The position numbers were made by a program, and so were the translations under genes. 36,557 nt of DNA, taken from Herbiconiux solani NBRC 106740. GTDB lineage: Bacteria; Actinomycetota; Actinomycetes; Actinomycetales; Microbacteriaceae. The stretch lies in NCBI RefSeq assembly GCF_001571005.1, contig NZ_BCST01000013.1:1-36557 (forward strand), written 5' to 3'. This document shows positions 1 to 6,989 of this stretch, piece after piece. The notes beneath the pieces were generated by a model, which was not told the DNA's origin, ran no database searches, and saw only the letters and a program-made list of their open reading frames with translations. Position 1 is the stretch's first letter. Each line of letters begins with the position of its first letter.

Positions 1-1569
1 GGGGGGCGGGGCCGCTCCCCAGAGGTGGAGGGCGAGGTAGGTGCGCCAGGGGGCGAAGGGGGCCGACCAGGCGGCGAGGTCGCGCGGGGTGGCGGGGGCT
101 CCGAGGGCGCGGGCGCCGTTGCGTAGGGCGACGTCTCCGGTCGGGAGCACGTCGGTGCTGCCGAGCACCCGCATCGCCAGGTAGCCGGCGGTCCAGTCGC
201 CGATGCCGGGCAGCGCGACGAGCCGCGCCCGCTGCTCGACGGGGTCGTCACCCGAGGTCAGCTCGAGCTCGCCGGCCGCGATCGCCTGCATCGCCGCGAG
301 CAGCGTCGCCGCCTTGGCGCGCGGCCCCGCGAGCACGGGGCCGGTCAGCAGCTCGTCGGCGTGCGCCACGATCTGGGCGGGCGTCGGGAACAGGACGGTG
401 GGCATCCATTCGCCGTCTGCAGACCCGGCCGCGTGCACTCGGTTCTCGTTCGCGGATTCGGAGTGACGCATCGATTCGCCGTCGGCGACGGGGTCGGCGG
501 GGTCGAGGGGGGAACCCGCCAGGACGGCCAGGCGATGGAGGAGGGTTCGCGCGGCCGTGACGGTGATCTGCTGGCCGACGATCGCCCGCACGAGCATCTC
601 GTGGGGGTCGACGGCGCCCGGCATCCGGATGCCCGAGGTCGCCCTCACCCGCGCCGCCAGCTCGGGGCCGCCGGGCAGCCCGGGGGCGAGCGCGGCCGAC
701 AGCAGCGTCTCGTCGACCGCGACCGGGTCGGCGTCGAGATCGAACAGACGACGGATGCGCGCCACCAGCACCGGCAGATCGCCGAGCACGGCGAGGTGCG
801 CCTCGAGGTCGAGCGGCCGGCCCGGCTCGTGCCGCACCGTGAACCAGGAGGGCCCGCCCGGCAGCAGGAGCGAGCGCGTGTAGGAGCGGCCGTCGACCCG
901 CTCGATCCCGGGGATCGCCCGGGCGGCGAGCCAGGTGAAGACTCCCTCGGCATCGAAGGGCTCGCGGTAGGGCAGGCTGAGGCGCAGCGCACCGGGCGTC
1001 GCCGTCTCGGCACGACCCCTACGGGCCCGGATGGCCGACGGGGTCAGCTGGAACACCTCCCCCACCGTGTCGTTGAACTGCCGGATGCTCGTGAACCCGG
1101 CCGCGAACGCGATGTCGGCCATCGGCAGGTCGGTCGCCGTGAGCAGGGTGCGGGCGGTCTGCGCGCGGTGCGCCCGCGCGAGGGCGAGCGGCCCCGCCCC
1201 GAGTTCGTGGGTGAGCACGCGGGTGAGGTGCCGGGGCGAATAGCCGAGGCGGGCGGCCAGGCCGTCGACGCCCTCGCGCTCGATGACTCCGTCGCCGATC
1301 AGGCGCATGGAACGGGCGGCCAAGTCGTCGCGGAGGTTCCACGCCGGGGTTCCGGGGACGGCCTCGGGCAGGCAGCGTTTGCAGGCCCGGTAGCCGGCCT
1401 CGTGCGCGGCGGCGCTGGTCTCGTAGAAGGTGACGTTCGTGGCTTTCGGCGTGCGGGCGGGGCAGCTCGGGCGGCAGTAGATGCCGGTGGAGCGCACGGC
1501 CGTGATGAATTGGCCGTCGAACCGCGCATCCCGCGATCCGATGATGCGGTAGCGCTCGTCGAAGTCCAT
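1..1569 (-). CDS. Ada-like AraC regulator fused to AlkA 3-methyladenine DNA glycosylase (C-terminus cut by window edge)
   Basis: This is a bifunctional DNA-alkylation repair protein that excises alkylated bases and probably senses methyl damage. From ATG at 1569 the frame stays open to base 1, giving 523 residues. The N-terminus has the Ada zinc-binding pattern with C32, C36, C63 and C66 (CRPSC and CKRC). An AraC-type helix-turn-helix follows at about 85-185 ([20 protein letters not shown]). The second half is an AlkA N-terminal domain and an HhH-GPD glycosylase domain with [15 protein letters not shown] and the catalytic Asp in [10 protein letters not shown]. The last visible residues (YLALHLWG) match the usual AlkA C-terminus, so few residues are missing. 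A short polar stretch near 370-395 precedes the glycosylase core. Neighbours are divergent, so it is probably a single gene. Confidence 0.9.
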   Translation of the reverse strand, partial: MDFDERYRIIGSRDARFDGQFITAVRSTGIYCRPSCPARTPKATNVTFYETSAAAHEAGYRACKRCLPEAVPGTPAWNLRDDLAARSMRLIGDGVIEREGVDGLAARLGYSPRHLTRVLTHELGAGPLALARAHRAQTARTLLTATDLPMADIAFAAGFTSIRQFNDTVGEVFQLTPSAIRARRGRAETATPGALRLSLPYREPFDAEGVFTWLAARAIPGIERVDGRSYTRSLLLPGGPSWFTVRHEPGRPLDLEAHLAVLGDLPVLVARIRRLFDLDADPVAVDETLLSAALAPGLPGGPELAARVRATSGIRMPGAVDPHEMLVRAIVGQQITVTAARTLLHRLAVLAGSPLDPADPVADGESMRHSESANENRVHAAGSADGEWMPTVLFPTPAQIVAHADELLTGPVLAGPRAKAATLLAAMQAIAAGELELTSGDDPVEQRARLVALPGIGDWTAGYLAMRVLGSTDVLPTGDVALRNGARALGAPATPRDLAAWSAPFAPWRTYLALHLWGAAPPP

Positions 1570-1673
1570 GCCTCGAGTCTCACACGGGCGTCCGACACTC
1601 TCTAGCGGGAATCGGACATGGCAGTGGGTGGGGTGGGTGCGAGGGTCGGGTGGGACCTCCTGTGGCCCTCGGG

Positions 1674-1783
1674 ACGATGTCGCGCTGGGCCGCGGGCGAT
1701 GTCGGGCGGCCCTGTGGGCGTTGTCGGGCGGCCCTGTGGACGTTGTGGCGCTCGCCTGTGGGCGATGTCGGCGGCCCGCCGTA
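1674..1783. repeat. Imperfect 22-bp tandem repeat, five units
   Basis: Five back-to-back 22-bp units start at 1674, 1696, 1718, 1740 and 1762. Each opens with RCGWTGTSG and most close with CCTGTGG. Units 2 and 3 differ by one base; the outer units are more diverged. The array fills the gap between the divergent Ada-AlkA and M4 protease genes and ends 11 bp before the protease start codon, so it may affect the protease promoter or leader. It has no convincing coding character. Confidence 0.75.
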
Positions 1784-1794
1784 GGGTCGCACGC

Positions 1795-2868
1795 ATGGCG
1801 CACTCCATCGTTCCTCCGTACCTGCTCGCCCGTCTCGCCCAGGCCGACTCCGCCGGCATGCAGAAGGCCGCCGAGGCGGCTCGGCGGTCGTTGCTGGCCG
1901 AACCCCCGCTCCGTGCCGAACGGCGCCGCGAGGGGGCCGCACCCGCACTCCCGCCCCGCGCGGGTCAGGATGCGCCGACCGCGGTCGATCGCACGATCTA
2001 CGATGCGGCCGGCAGCGAGACCCTGCCCGGCGAGAAGGTGCGCGACGAGGGTGATCCGGCCACGGACGACCCGGCCGTCAACGAGGCCTACGACGGACTC
2101 GGGGCGACCCACGCGCTCCTCCTCGACGCCTTCGGCCGCCGCTCGATCGACGACCGCGGGCTCCCGCTCCGCGCCACCGTGCACTACGGCCGTGACTACG
2201 ACAACGCGTTCTGGGACGGCGAGCGCATGGTCTTCGGCGACGGCGACGGCGAGGTCTTCGGCCGGTTCACGGCCTCACTCTCGGTGATCGGTCACGAGCT
2301 CGCCCACGGCGTCACGCAGTACACCGCCGGGCTCGATTACCAGGGTCAGTCGGGGGCGCTCAACGAGTCGCTCTCGGACGTGATCGGCGCCCTGGTCGAG
2401 CAGCACAGCCGCGGGCAGAGCGCTGCCGAGGCGAGCTGGCTGATCGGCGAGGGCCTGTTCACGGATGCGGTGGAGGGCCGGGCGCTGCGCTCGATGCTCG
2501 AGCCCGGCACGGCGTATGACGACGACGTGCTCGGAAAAGACCCGCAGCCCGCCGACATGGCCGGCTACGTCGAGACGACCGACGACAACGGCGGGGTACA
2601 CCTGAACTCGGGTATCCCGAACCGGGCCTTCGCGCTCGCGGCGATCGAGATCGGTGGCAGGGCGTGGGAGAAGGCGGGCCGCATCTGGTACGACACGATC
2701 ACCGAGGCCACCGGGCCGCTGGAGCCGGACAGCGCGTTCGCGGCCTTCGCCGAGGCGACCGTCGCTTCCGCTCGCCGCCTGTTCGGCGAGGGCTCGGCCG
2801 AGGCTTCTGCCGTCGAGGGCGCATGGGCTACCGTGGGCGTGAGGAGTGATGAGCAGGCCCCAGGATGA
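1795..2868 (+). CDS. Protealysin-like M4 family metallopeptidase (zymogen)
   Basis: A zinc endopeptidase of the thermolysin family, 357 residues, close to protealysin in length. The zinc site is HELAH at 167-171 with the third ligand E191 in [10 protein letters not shown]269 in GGVHLNSG corresponds to the transition-state His of thermolysin. The N-terminus carries IVPPYLL, like the short protealysin propeptide, and has no hydrophobic signal peptide. It is therefore probably made as a short-propeptide zymogen and, like protealysin, not sent through Sec. ATG 1795 is chosen because the PPYLL motif starts 7 residues in; an open frame reaches back to 1618 but crosses the tandem repeats. The end overlaps the start of the inhibitor gene, implying coupled translation. 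Confidence 0.9.
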   Translation: MAHSIVPPYLLARLAQADSAGMQKAAEAARRSLLAEPPLRAERRREGAAPALPPRAGQDAPTAVDRTIYDAAGSETLPGEKVRDEGDPATDDPAVNEAYDGLGATHALLLDAFGRRSIDDRGLPLRATVHYGRDYDNAFWDGERMVFGDGDGEVFGRFTASLSVIGHELAHGVTQYTAGLDYQGQSGALNESLSDVIGALVEQHSRGQSAAEASWLIGEGLFTDAVEGRALRSMLEPGTAYDDDVLGKDPQPADMAGYVETTDDNGGVHLNSGIPNRAFALAAIEIGGRAWEKAGRIWYDTITEATGPLEPDSAFAAFAEATVASARRLFGEGSAEASAVEGAWATVGVRSDEQAPG

Positions 2869-3289
2869 CGACGACGCGCAGGTGCTGCGCATCACGGTGG
2901 CGCGCTCGGGCGGGGTGGCCGGGATCGCTCCAAGCTGGACCGTGACGGCTTCGGCCGAGCCCGACGTCGACTCGTGGTTGTCGCTCGTCGAGTCGTGCCC
3001 GTGGGATGCACCGGGGGCGGGTGGGGCGCCGGGGACGGACGGGTCGCCTGAGGATGGGTCGCCCGGTGGTGCCGATCGGTTCGTCTACACGATCCGGGTG
3101 ATCCTCGATCCGCCCGCCGAGAAGGCGGCGGCCACCGAGCGCGATGCGACCGTACCGGAGACCGCGCTCGACGGGCCCTGGCGCGACCTCGTCGACCGGG
3201 TCAAGCAGGAGAGCAAGGCGGCCGGGCGCAAGAAGCCCGCGGGGCGCAAAGCTGCGGCCGGGGAGCCGACCGGGCCCGCCGCGTCCTGA
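2849..3289 (+). CDS. Emfourin-type protealysin inhibitor
   Basis: A small protein of 146 residues in the place where protealysin-type M4 protease genes carry their emfourin inhibitor. The core (about residues 8-100) has LRITVARSGGVAGI, then SWLSLVESCPW, then FVYTIRVILD and WRDLVDRVK. This is the usual emfourin order of strands and a C-terminal helix. A Gly/Asp/Pro-rich stretch near 50-70 and a Lys/Ala-rich tail (KAAGRKKPAGRKAAAGE) make it longer than typical members. The start overlaps the protease stop by 20 bp; GTG 2846 is an alternative directly before ATG 2849, with GAGG just upstream. It is expected to block the mature protease in the cytoplasm. Function is inferred from family and gene order. 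Confidence 0.82.
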   Translation: MSRPQDDDDAQVLRITVARSGGVAGIAPSWTVTASAEPDVDSWLSLVESCPWDAPGAGGAPGTDGSPEDGSPGGADRFVYTIRVILDPPAEKAAATERDATVPETALDGPWRDLVDRVKQESKAAGRKKPAGRKAAAGEPTGPAAS

Positions 3290-3348
3290 GGGGCGAAAAC
3301 ACCAGAGCCGGTGTAAAGCGGGGCCCGCGGAGCCACGAGAATAGAGGG

Positions 3349-4143
3349 ATGACCACGGTTCTCGAGCTCAGCGACGTGAGCTTCGTGCGGAACGGCCGCC
3401 GCATCCTCGACGGCATCGACCTCGAGGTGGGCGCTGGTGAGCACTGGGCGCTGATCGGGCCGAACGGGGCCGGGAAGAGCACGATCCTCAGCCTCTGCGG
3501 CGCCCTGCAGCACCCGACCGGAGGGGTCGTGACGGTGCTCTGGCAGCGGATCGGGCGCGTCGAGCTGCAGCAGCTGCGGCGGTCGATCGGGCATGTGAAT
3601 CCGCGGCATCCGCTGACATCGGCGCTGACGATCCGCGAGGTGGTGCTGACCGGACTGACCGGGACGATCGAGCTCGTGCCCCGCTGGCAGCCGACCGGCG
3701 ACGAACTCGTTCGGGCCGACGGCTTCATCGAGCTGCTCGGGCTCGCCGGCAAGACCGAACAGCGGTGGACGACCCTGTCGCAGGGCGAGCGCGGCCGCAC
3801 GCTGATCGCGCGGGCACTGATGACCGACCCCGAGCTGCTGCTGCTCGACGAGCCGTCGACCGGGCTCGACGTCGCGGCTCGCGAGCAGCTGCTCGACACG
3901 CTCGACGCGGTGCGGCGGGCGCACCCCGCGCTGGCGTCGGTGCTGGTGACGCATCATCTCGAGGAGCTTCCGCGCTCGACGACCCACGCCGCCCTCATCG
4001 CGTCCGGGCGGTTGACGGCCGTGGGGCCGGCGTCCGCGGTGCTGACGACCACGAACGTCACGGCGTGCTTCGCGCACCCCATCGAGATCGAGCACCGCCA
4101 CGGCCGCTGGTCGGCGCGTTCCCACGCCCCGGGCACCCCCTAG
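3349..4143 (+). CDS. ABC transporter ATP-binding protein, no visible partner
   Basis: An ATPase subunit of 264 residues. Walker A is GPNGAGKST at 37-45, the signature LSQGE at 143-147, Walker B LLLLDEP at 163-169, and the H-loop His at 202 (THHLEE). The ELSDVSFVRNGRRIL start and THHLEELP segment resemble the YlmA/ModF-like group of single ATPases rather than a specific importer. No permease or binding protein gene is adjacent, so the substrate cannot be predicted. GAGGG lies directly before ATG 3349. It is convergent with the DUF2236 gene across a 309-bp gap filled with inverted repeats. Confidence 0.88.
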   Translation: MTTVLELSDVSFVRNGRRILDGIDLEVGAGEHWALIGPNGAGKSTILSLCGALQHPTGGVVTVLWQRIGRVELQQLRRSIGHVNPRHPLTSALTIREVVLTGLTGTIELVPRWQPTGDELVRADGFIELLGLAGKTEQRWTTLSQGERGRTLIARALMTDPELLLLDEPSTGLDVAAREQLLDTLDAVRRAHPALASVLVTHHLEELPRSTTHAALIASGRLTAVGPASAVLTTTNVTACFAHPIEIEHRHGRWSARSHAPGTP

Positions 4144-4163
4144 CCCCTCCCATGTCGCCGAGC

Positions 4164-4210
4164 CGTCACTTGTTGTCGATAAATGGGGCGTTTAGCGACC
4201 ACAACTGACG
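4164..4210. repeat. Inverted repeat copy A (REP-like or bidirectional terminator)
   Basis: Arms 4164-4183 (CGTCACTTGTTGTCGATAAA) and 4191-4210 pair at 17 of 20 positions around a 7-nt loop. It is 20 bp past the ABC gene stop, between convergent genes. The arm has the same core as copy D at 6903-6959. Confidence 0.75.
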
Positions 4211-4260
4211 TCTCGAGGGAAGCACCCCTCCTGTCCGCCCCGCCCGCCCTGTCGGCGAAA

Positions 4261-4307
4261 CGTCACTCCTTGTCACTAAGGGGGTTGTCAAGCGACCACA
4301 AGTGACG
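4261..4307. repeat. Inverted repeat copy B
   Basis: A degenerate relative of copy A. The left arm begins CGTCACTCCTTGTC at 4261 and the right arm ends with GACCACAAGTGACG at 4307. Pairing is imperfect, but both outer CGTCACT/AGTGACG ends are intact. Like copy A, the right side is followed by CTCGAGG. Confidence 0.6.
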
Positions 4308-4369
4308 CCTCGAGGGCAGGACCACCACCCGATCCCCCCACCCACGTCCCGCCACGCCTCGCCTCACCT

Positions 4370-4431
4370 CGCCGAGAAGTCACGTTTACGTCCACGATCG
4401 CGGTTTTGGACGCGAAAGTGACTTCTCGGCG
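4370..4431. repeat. Inverted repeat copy C, variant with long perfect stem
   Basis: Arms CGCCGAGAAGTCAC (4370-4383) and GTGACTTCTCGGCG (4418-4431) are perfectly complementary over 14 bp. The pairing continues imperfectly inward (CGTCCA with TGGACG) to an 11-nt loop. The flank CGCCGAGA and the GTCAC core link it to copies A, B and D, though the inner sequence differs. It ends 22 bp from the DUF2236 stop codon and could terminate either convergent transcript. Confidence 0.7.
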
Positions 4432-4452
4432 CCAGCGGTGGGTGGCGCGGGG

Positions 4453-5337
4453 CTAGGGGCGGGGGCGCGCGCGACGAAGGCGCGCCAGGTAGTAGCGCTG
4501 GGGCCAGTGGCGGATGCGCGGGGGCAGCACGCGATACACCGCCCCGATCGCCGCGAGCAGGCGGTCGAAGCGGCGCTGGCGCACGACGCTCCAGGGGTAG
4601 CCGAACTGGGCGCGCACCGCATCCGGAAGCAGCGCCACCGTCGCGAACCGGGCCAGCGGCATCCCAGCCCGAATCGGCAACGGAGCCCTCTCGGCCTTGA
4701 GCAGCGCGGCCGCCACCCCGCGGATCGTGTCGTCGACGCGCAACCCGGCGACGGTCTCGTCCCAGTAGCGCCGGAAGGCCGCGCGATCGGCCGGCCACAG
4801 CTCGGCGGGCATCTGCAGCGCAGTGCCGAGGACGGCGTACTCGCGATACACCCGCTCGGCCTCCTCGTCGCCGAGCGGCCCGAAGACGCGCTCGTACACC
4901 AGCACGGCCGTGTCGTAGAGGGTCGCCGCTACCCAGAGCTGCAGCTGCGGGTCAAAGGCGTCGTATGGCGGATCTCCGGCGTCCATGGCTTGCGGCGACG
5001 GCGCTCGAGGTGAGTCGCTCGTGGGTGCGGCGTCTTCCCCAAGCTCGACGCCGTGGGCTCGATGTGCTCGGTGGGCCGAACCACGCGGCGGATTGCTGAC
5101 GGGGCCGTGCGCGCGGTTGACCGCCCGGCGCACGGCCGCGACATCGTCGGGCGTGCCGTTCGAGAGGGCGTAGATGTAGGTGAGGGTGCCGTGGAGGCGG
5201 TCCATGGGGCGGTTCGCGAAGTCGCTGTGCCGGGCCACGCCGTACCCGATCGCCGGATGCGCGATCTGCAGCAGGATCGCCCGCCCGGCACCCGCGAGCA
5301 GGATGCTCTCCGGCGCGATCCCCGCCAACGTCACCAT
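4453..5337 (-). CDS. DUF2236 / MpaB-like oxygenase domain protein
   Basis: A protein of 294 residues in the family of MpaB and rubber oxygenase (latex clearing protein), which are b-type heme proteins. Visible family features are ILLQIAHPAIGYGVARHSDF (about 21-40) with the His pair, PMDRLHGTLTYIYALSNG, and DPQLQLWVAATLYDTAVLVYERVFGPL in the middle. A helical Arg-rich C-terminus follows. About 30 residues of low complexity (near 85-115) interrupt the usual spacing. ATG 5337 begins MVTLAGIAPESILLAG; an open frame extends upstream but crosses the divergent intergenic gap, so it was not used. It is divergent from the flavoprotein at 5495. The substrate is unknown. Confidence 0.78.
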   Translation of the reverse strand: MVTLAGIAPESILLAGAGRAILLQIAHPAIGYGVARHSDFANRPMDRLHGTLTYIYALSNGTPDDVAAVRRAVNRAHGPVSNPPRGSAHRAHRAHGVELGEDAAPTSDSPRAPSPQAMDAGDPPYDAFDPQLQLWVAATLYDTAVLVYERVFGPLGDEEAERVYREYAVLGTALQMPAELWPADRAAFRRYWDETVAGLRVDDTIRGVAAALLKAERAPLPIRAGMPLARFATVALLPDAVRAQFGYPWSVVRQRRFDRLLAAIGAVYRVLPPRIRHWPQRYYLARLRRARPRP

Positions 5338-5494
5338 GCCGCGACGGTACCATCGCCGCCTGCGCGGGCCCGGTGCGTCGTCCGGCCGCTGGCACAGACG
5401 GCGAGTGGGCGCGGGAGGGGTGGGCGCGAGAGGGCAAGTCAGCGCGGGCTGGCGGGTGCGCGCAGGAGGGCGGGCGGGATCGTAGGCTCGGAGG

Positions 5495-6859
5495 GTGAGT
5501 GACGTGGTGTGGGATGTGGTGGTCGTGGGCGCCGGACCCGCCGGGTCGAGCGCCGCCCGCGCAGCCGCCGAGGCCGGGGCGTCGGTGCTGCTGCTCGACC
5601 GCGCCGCGTTCCCGCGGTACAAGACCTGCGGCGGAGGACTCCTCGGCGAATCCCTCGCCCTCATCCCCCCGGTCGCCGCGGCGACCATCGAGTCGCGGGT
5701 GGGCGAGACCGTGGTCACCGACCGCTTCCGCTCGCGCTTCACCCTCCGCGAGCCCACGCCGTACCTCGCCCTGGTGCGCCGGCTCGAGTTCGACGACGCG
5801 CTCGCCCAGGCGGCTCGGGATGCTGGCGCAGAGTTCCGCGACGACGTGACCGTTCGCGAGATTCTCCGCCCGGGCACGCTTCCGGCAGATGGGACGACGA
5901 CCCAAGCGTCTCCGGGTGCGACGGCCCAGGCCATGACGGCAGCATCGGGTGCGAGCGCACCGGACGCGACGGCAACGGACGCGACAGCATCGGACTCATC
6001 CACACCGGACACATCAGATGCGACCGCACCGGGTGCGACGCCACCGGATTCGATGGCACCGAATGCGACAGCATCGGACGAATCGGATGCGCGCGACGTG
6101 GACGACACCGGGATCGTGACGATCCGCACGAACCGCGGCACTTTCCGCGCCCGGGTCGTGATCGGGGCCGACGGCACCGGCGGACGGGTGGGACGGTACG
6201 TCGGCGTCAAAGCCGGCGGAGTCGACCTCGGGCTTGAGGACGAGATCGCGATGCCCGCCGACGTGGGCCGCTGGCGCGATCGGGTGCTGCTCGACTGGGG
6301 TGGCGCATCCGGAAGCTACGCCTGGGTCTTCCCGAAGCGTGAGTCGCTGACCGTCGGGGTGATCCAGCGGAAGGGCTCCCCCGATGAGACCCGCGAGTAC
6401 CTCGCCGCGTGGCGTCGACACCTCGGGCTGGCGGACGCCGAGACCCTGCACTCGTCGGGGCACCTCACGCAGTGGCGGGCATCCGGATCGCCGCTGCGAC
6501 GCGGACCGGTGCTCGTCGCCGGCGACGCCGCCGGGCTGCTCGAACCGTGGACCCGCGAGGGCATCTCGTTCGCCCTGCGCTCAGGGCTCTGGGCCGGCGC
6601 GGCCGCCGCCGCACATGTCGCGGGTGACACTCGCGCGCTCGGCCGGTACACCGACCGGGTCGAGAGCGAACTCGGCACCGAGCAGCGGGCCGGAGCCGTG
6701 CTTCTCGCCGCCTTCGAGCGCCGGCGCGCGCTCGTGCACCTGATGCTGAAGACGCCCGTGGGTGCGCGATTCTTCGTGCGCTTCTGCCGCGGCGACACCA
6801 CCCTCGCCCGCCTCGCGCGCCACCGCGTGGTCATGCGCCTGGCCCGCGCCCTGGGCTAG
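5495..6859 (+). CDS. Geranylgeranyl-reductase-family FAD oxidoreductase with repeat-built insertion
   Basis: A flavoprotein of 454 residues. The FAD-binding Rossmann motif is VVVGAGPAGSSAA at 8-20. KTCGGGLL at 43-50 is the family's Cys-containing motif. VVIGADGTGGRVGR is the second FAD motif, and VLVAGDAAGLLEPWTREGI the third. Members reduce isoprenoid double bonds or act as related monooxygenases; the substrate here is unknown. Residues about 133-204 are an insertion of Ala/Thr/Asp/Ser/Pro pentads encoded by degenerate 15-bp repeats, placed between two strands where relatives have a short loop. The start is GTG 5495; GTG 5504 is possible because GGAGG at 5490-5494 sits better for it. The gene is divergent from DUF2236. 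Confidence 0.85.
   Translation: MSDVVWDVVVVGAGPAGSSAARAAAEAGASVLLLDRAAFPRYKTCGGGLLGESLALIPPVAAATIESRVGETVVTDRFRSRFTLREPTPYLALVRRLEFDDALAQAARDAGAEFRDDVTVREILRPGTLPADGTTTQASPGATAQAMTAASGASAPDATATDATASDSSTPDTSDATAPGATPPDSMAPNATASDESDARDVDDTGIVTIRTNRGTFRARVVIGADGTGGRVGRYVGVKAGGVDLGLEDEIAMPADVGRWRDRVLLDWGGASGSYAWVFPKRESLTVGVIQRKGSPDETREYLAAWRRHLGLADAETLHSSGHLTQWRASGSPLRRGPVLVAGDAAGLLEPWTREGISFALRSGLWAGAAAAAHVAGDTRALGRYTDRVESELGTEQRAGAVLLAAFERRRALVHLMLKTPVGARFFVRFCRGDTTLARLARHRVVMRLARALG
5891..6106 (+). repeat. Degenerate 15-bp in-frame repeat inside the flavoprotein gene
   Basis: Units close to GCGACRGCAWCGGAC recur about every 15 bp, keeping the frame and encoding variants of ATASD, ATAPG, ATPPD, SMAPN and PDATA. 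The order is uneven and some units are diverged. The region replaces a short surface loop in the enzyme. Confidence 0.7.
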
Positions 6860-6902
6860 CGCTCCTCCTCGACCCCCGGACACCGAGGCGCCCGAAGGCC
6901 AT

Positions 6903-6959
6903 CGAGACGTCACTTGTTGTCGCTAAACCGACTCAATAGCGACAACAAGTGACGTCTCG
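6903..6959. repeat. Inverted repeat copy D, perfect 22-bp arms
   Basis: Arms 6903-6924 and 6938-6959 are perfectly complementary over 22 bp around a 13-nt loop. Each arm contains CGTCACTTGTTGTCGCT. It lies between the stops of the convergent flavoprotein and cellulase genes, 43 bp and 30 bp away. It is the best-preserved copy of the family found at 4164-4431 and may act as a bidirectional terminator or a REP-type element. Confidence 0.85.
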
Positions 6960-6989
6960 GCGACAGTGTGCCCCCGGGGTCAGTGAGGG

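Larger units (their letters stand above)
4144..4452. other. 309-bp convergent intergenic region filled with inverted repeats
   Basis: No gene was found here. The gap between two convergent genes contains three separate hairpin-forming inverted repeats (listed individually) separated by C-rich spacer. Two share the core CGTCACTTGTTGTCG with the single repeat at 6903-6959. Confidence 0.8.

Noticed and set aside
4144-4452. Repeats in the convergent gap as a possible CRISPR array
   Set aside because: The repeats are palindromic and unequal, with no regular spacers and no cas genes.
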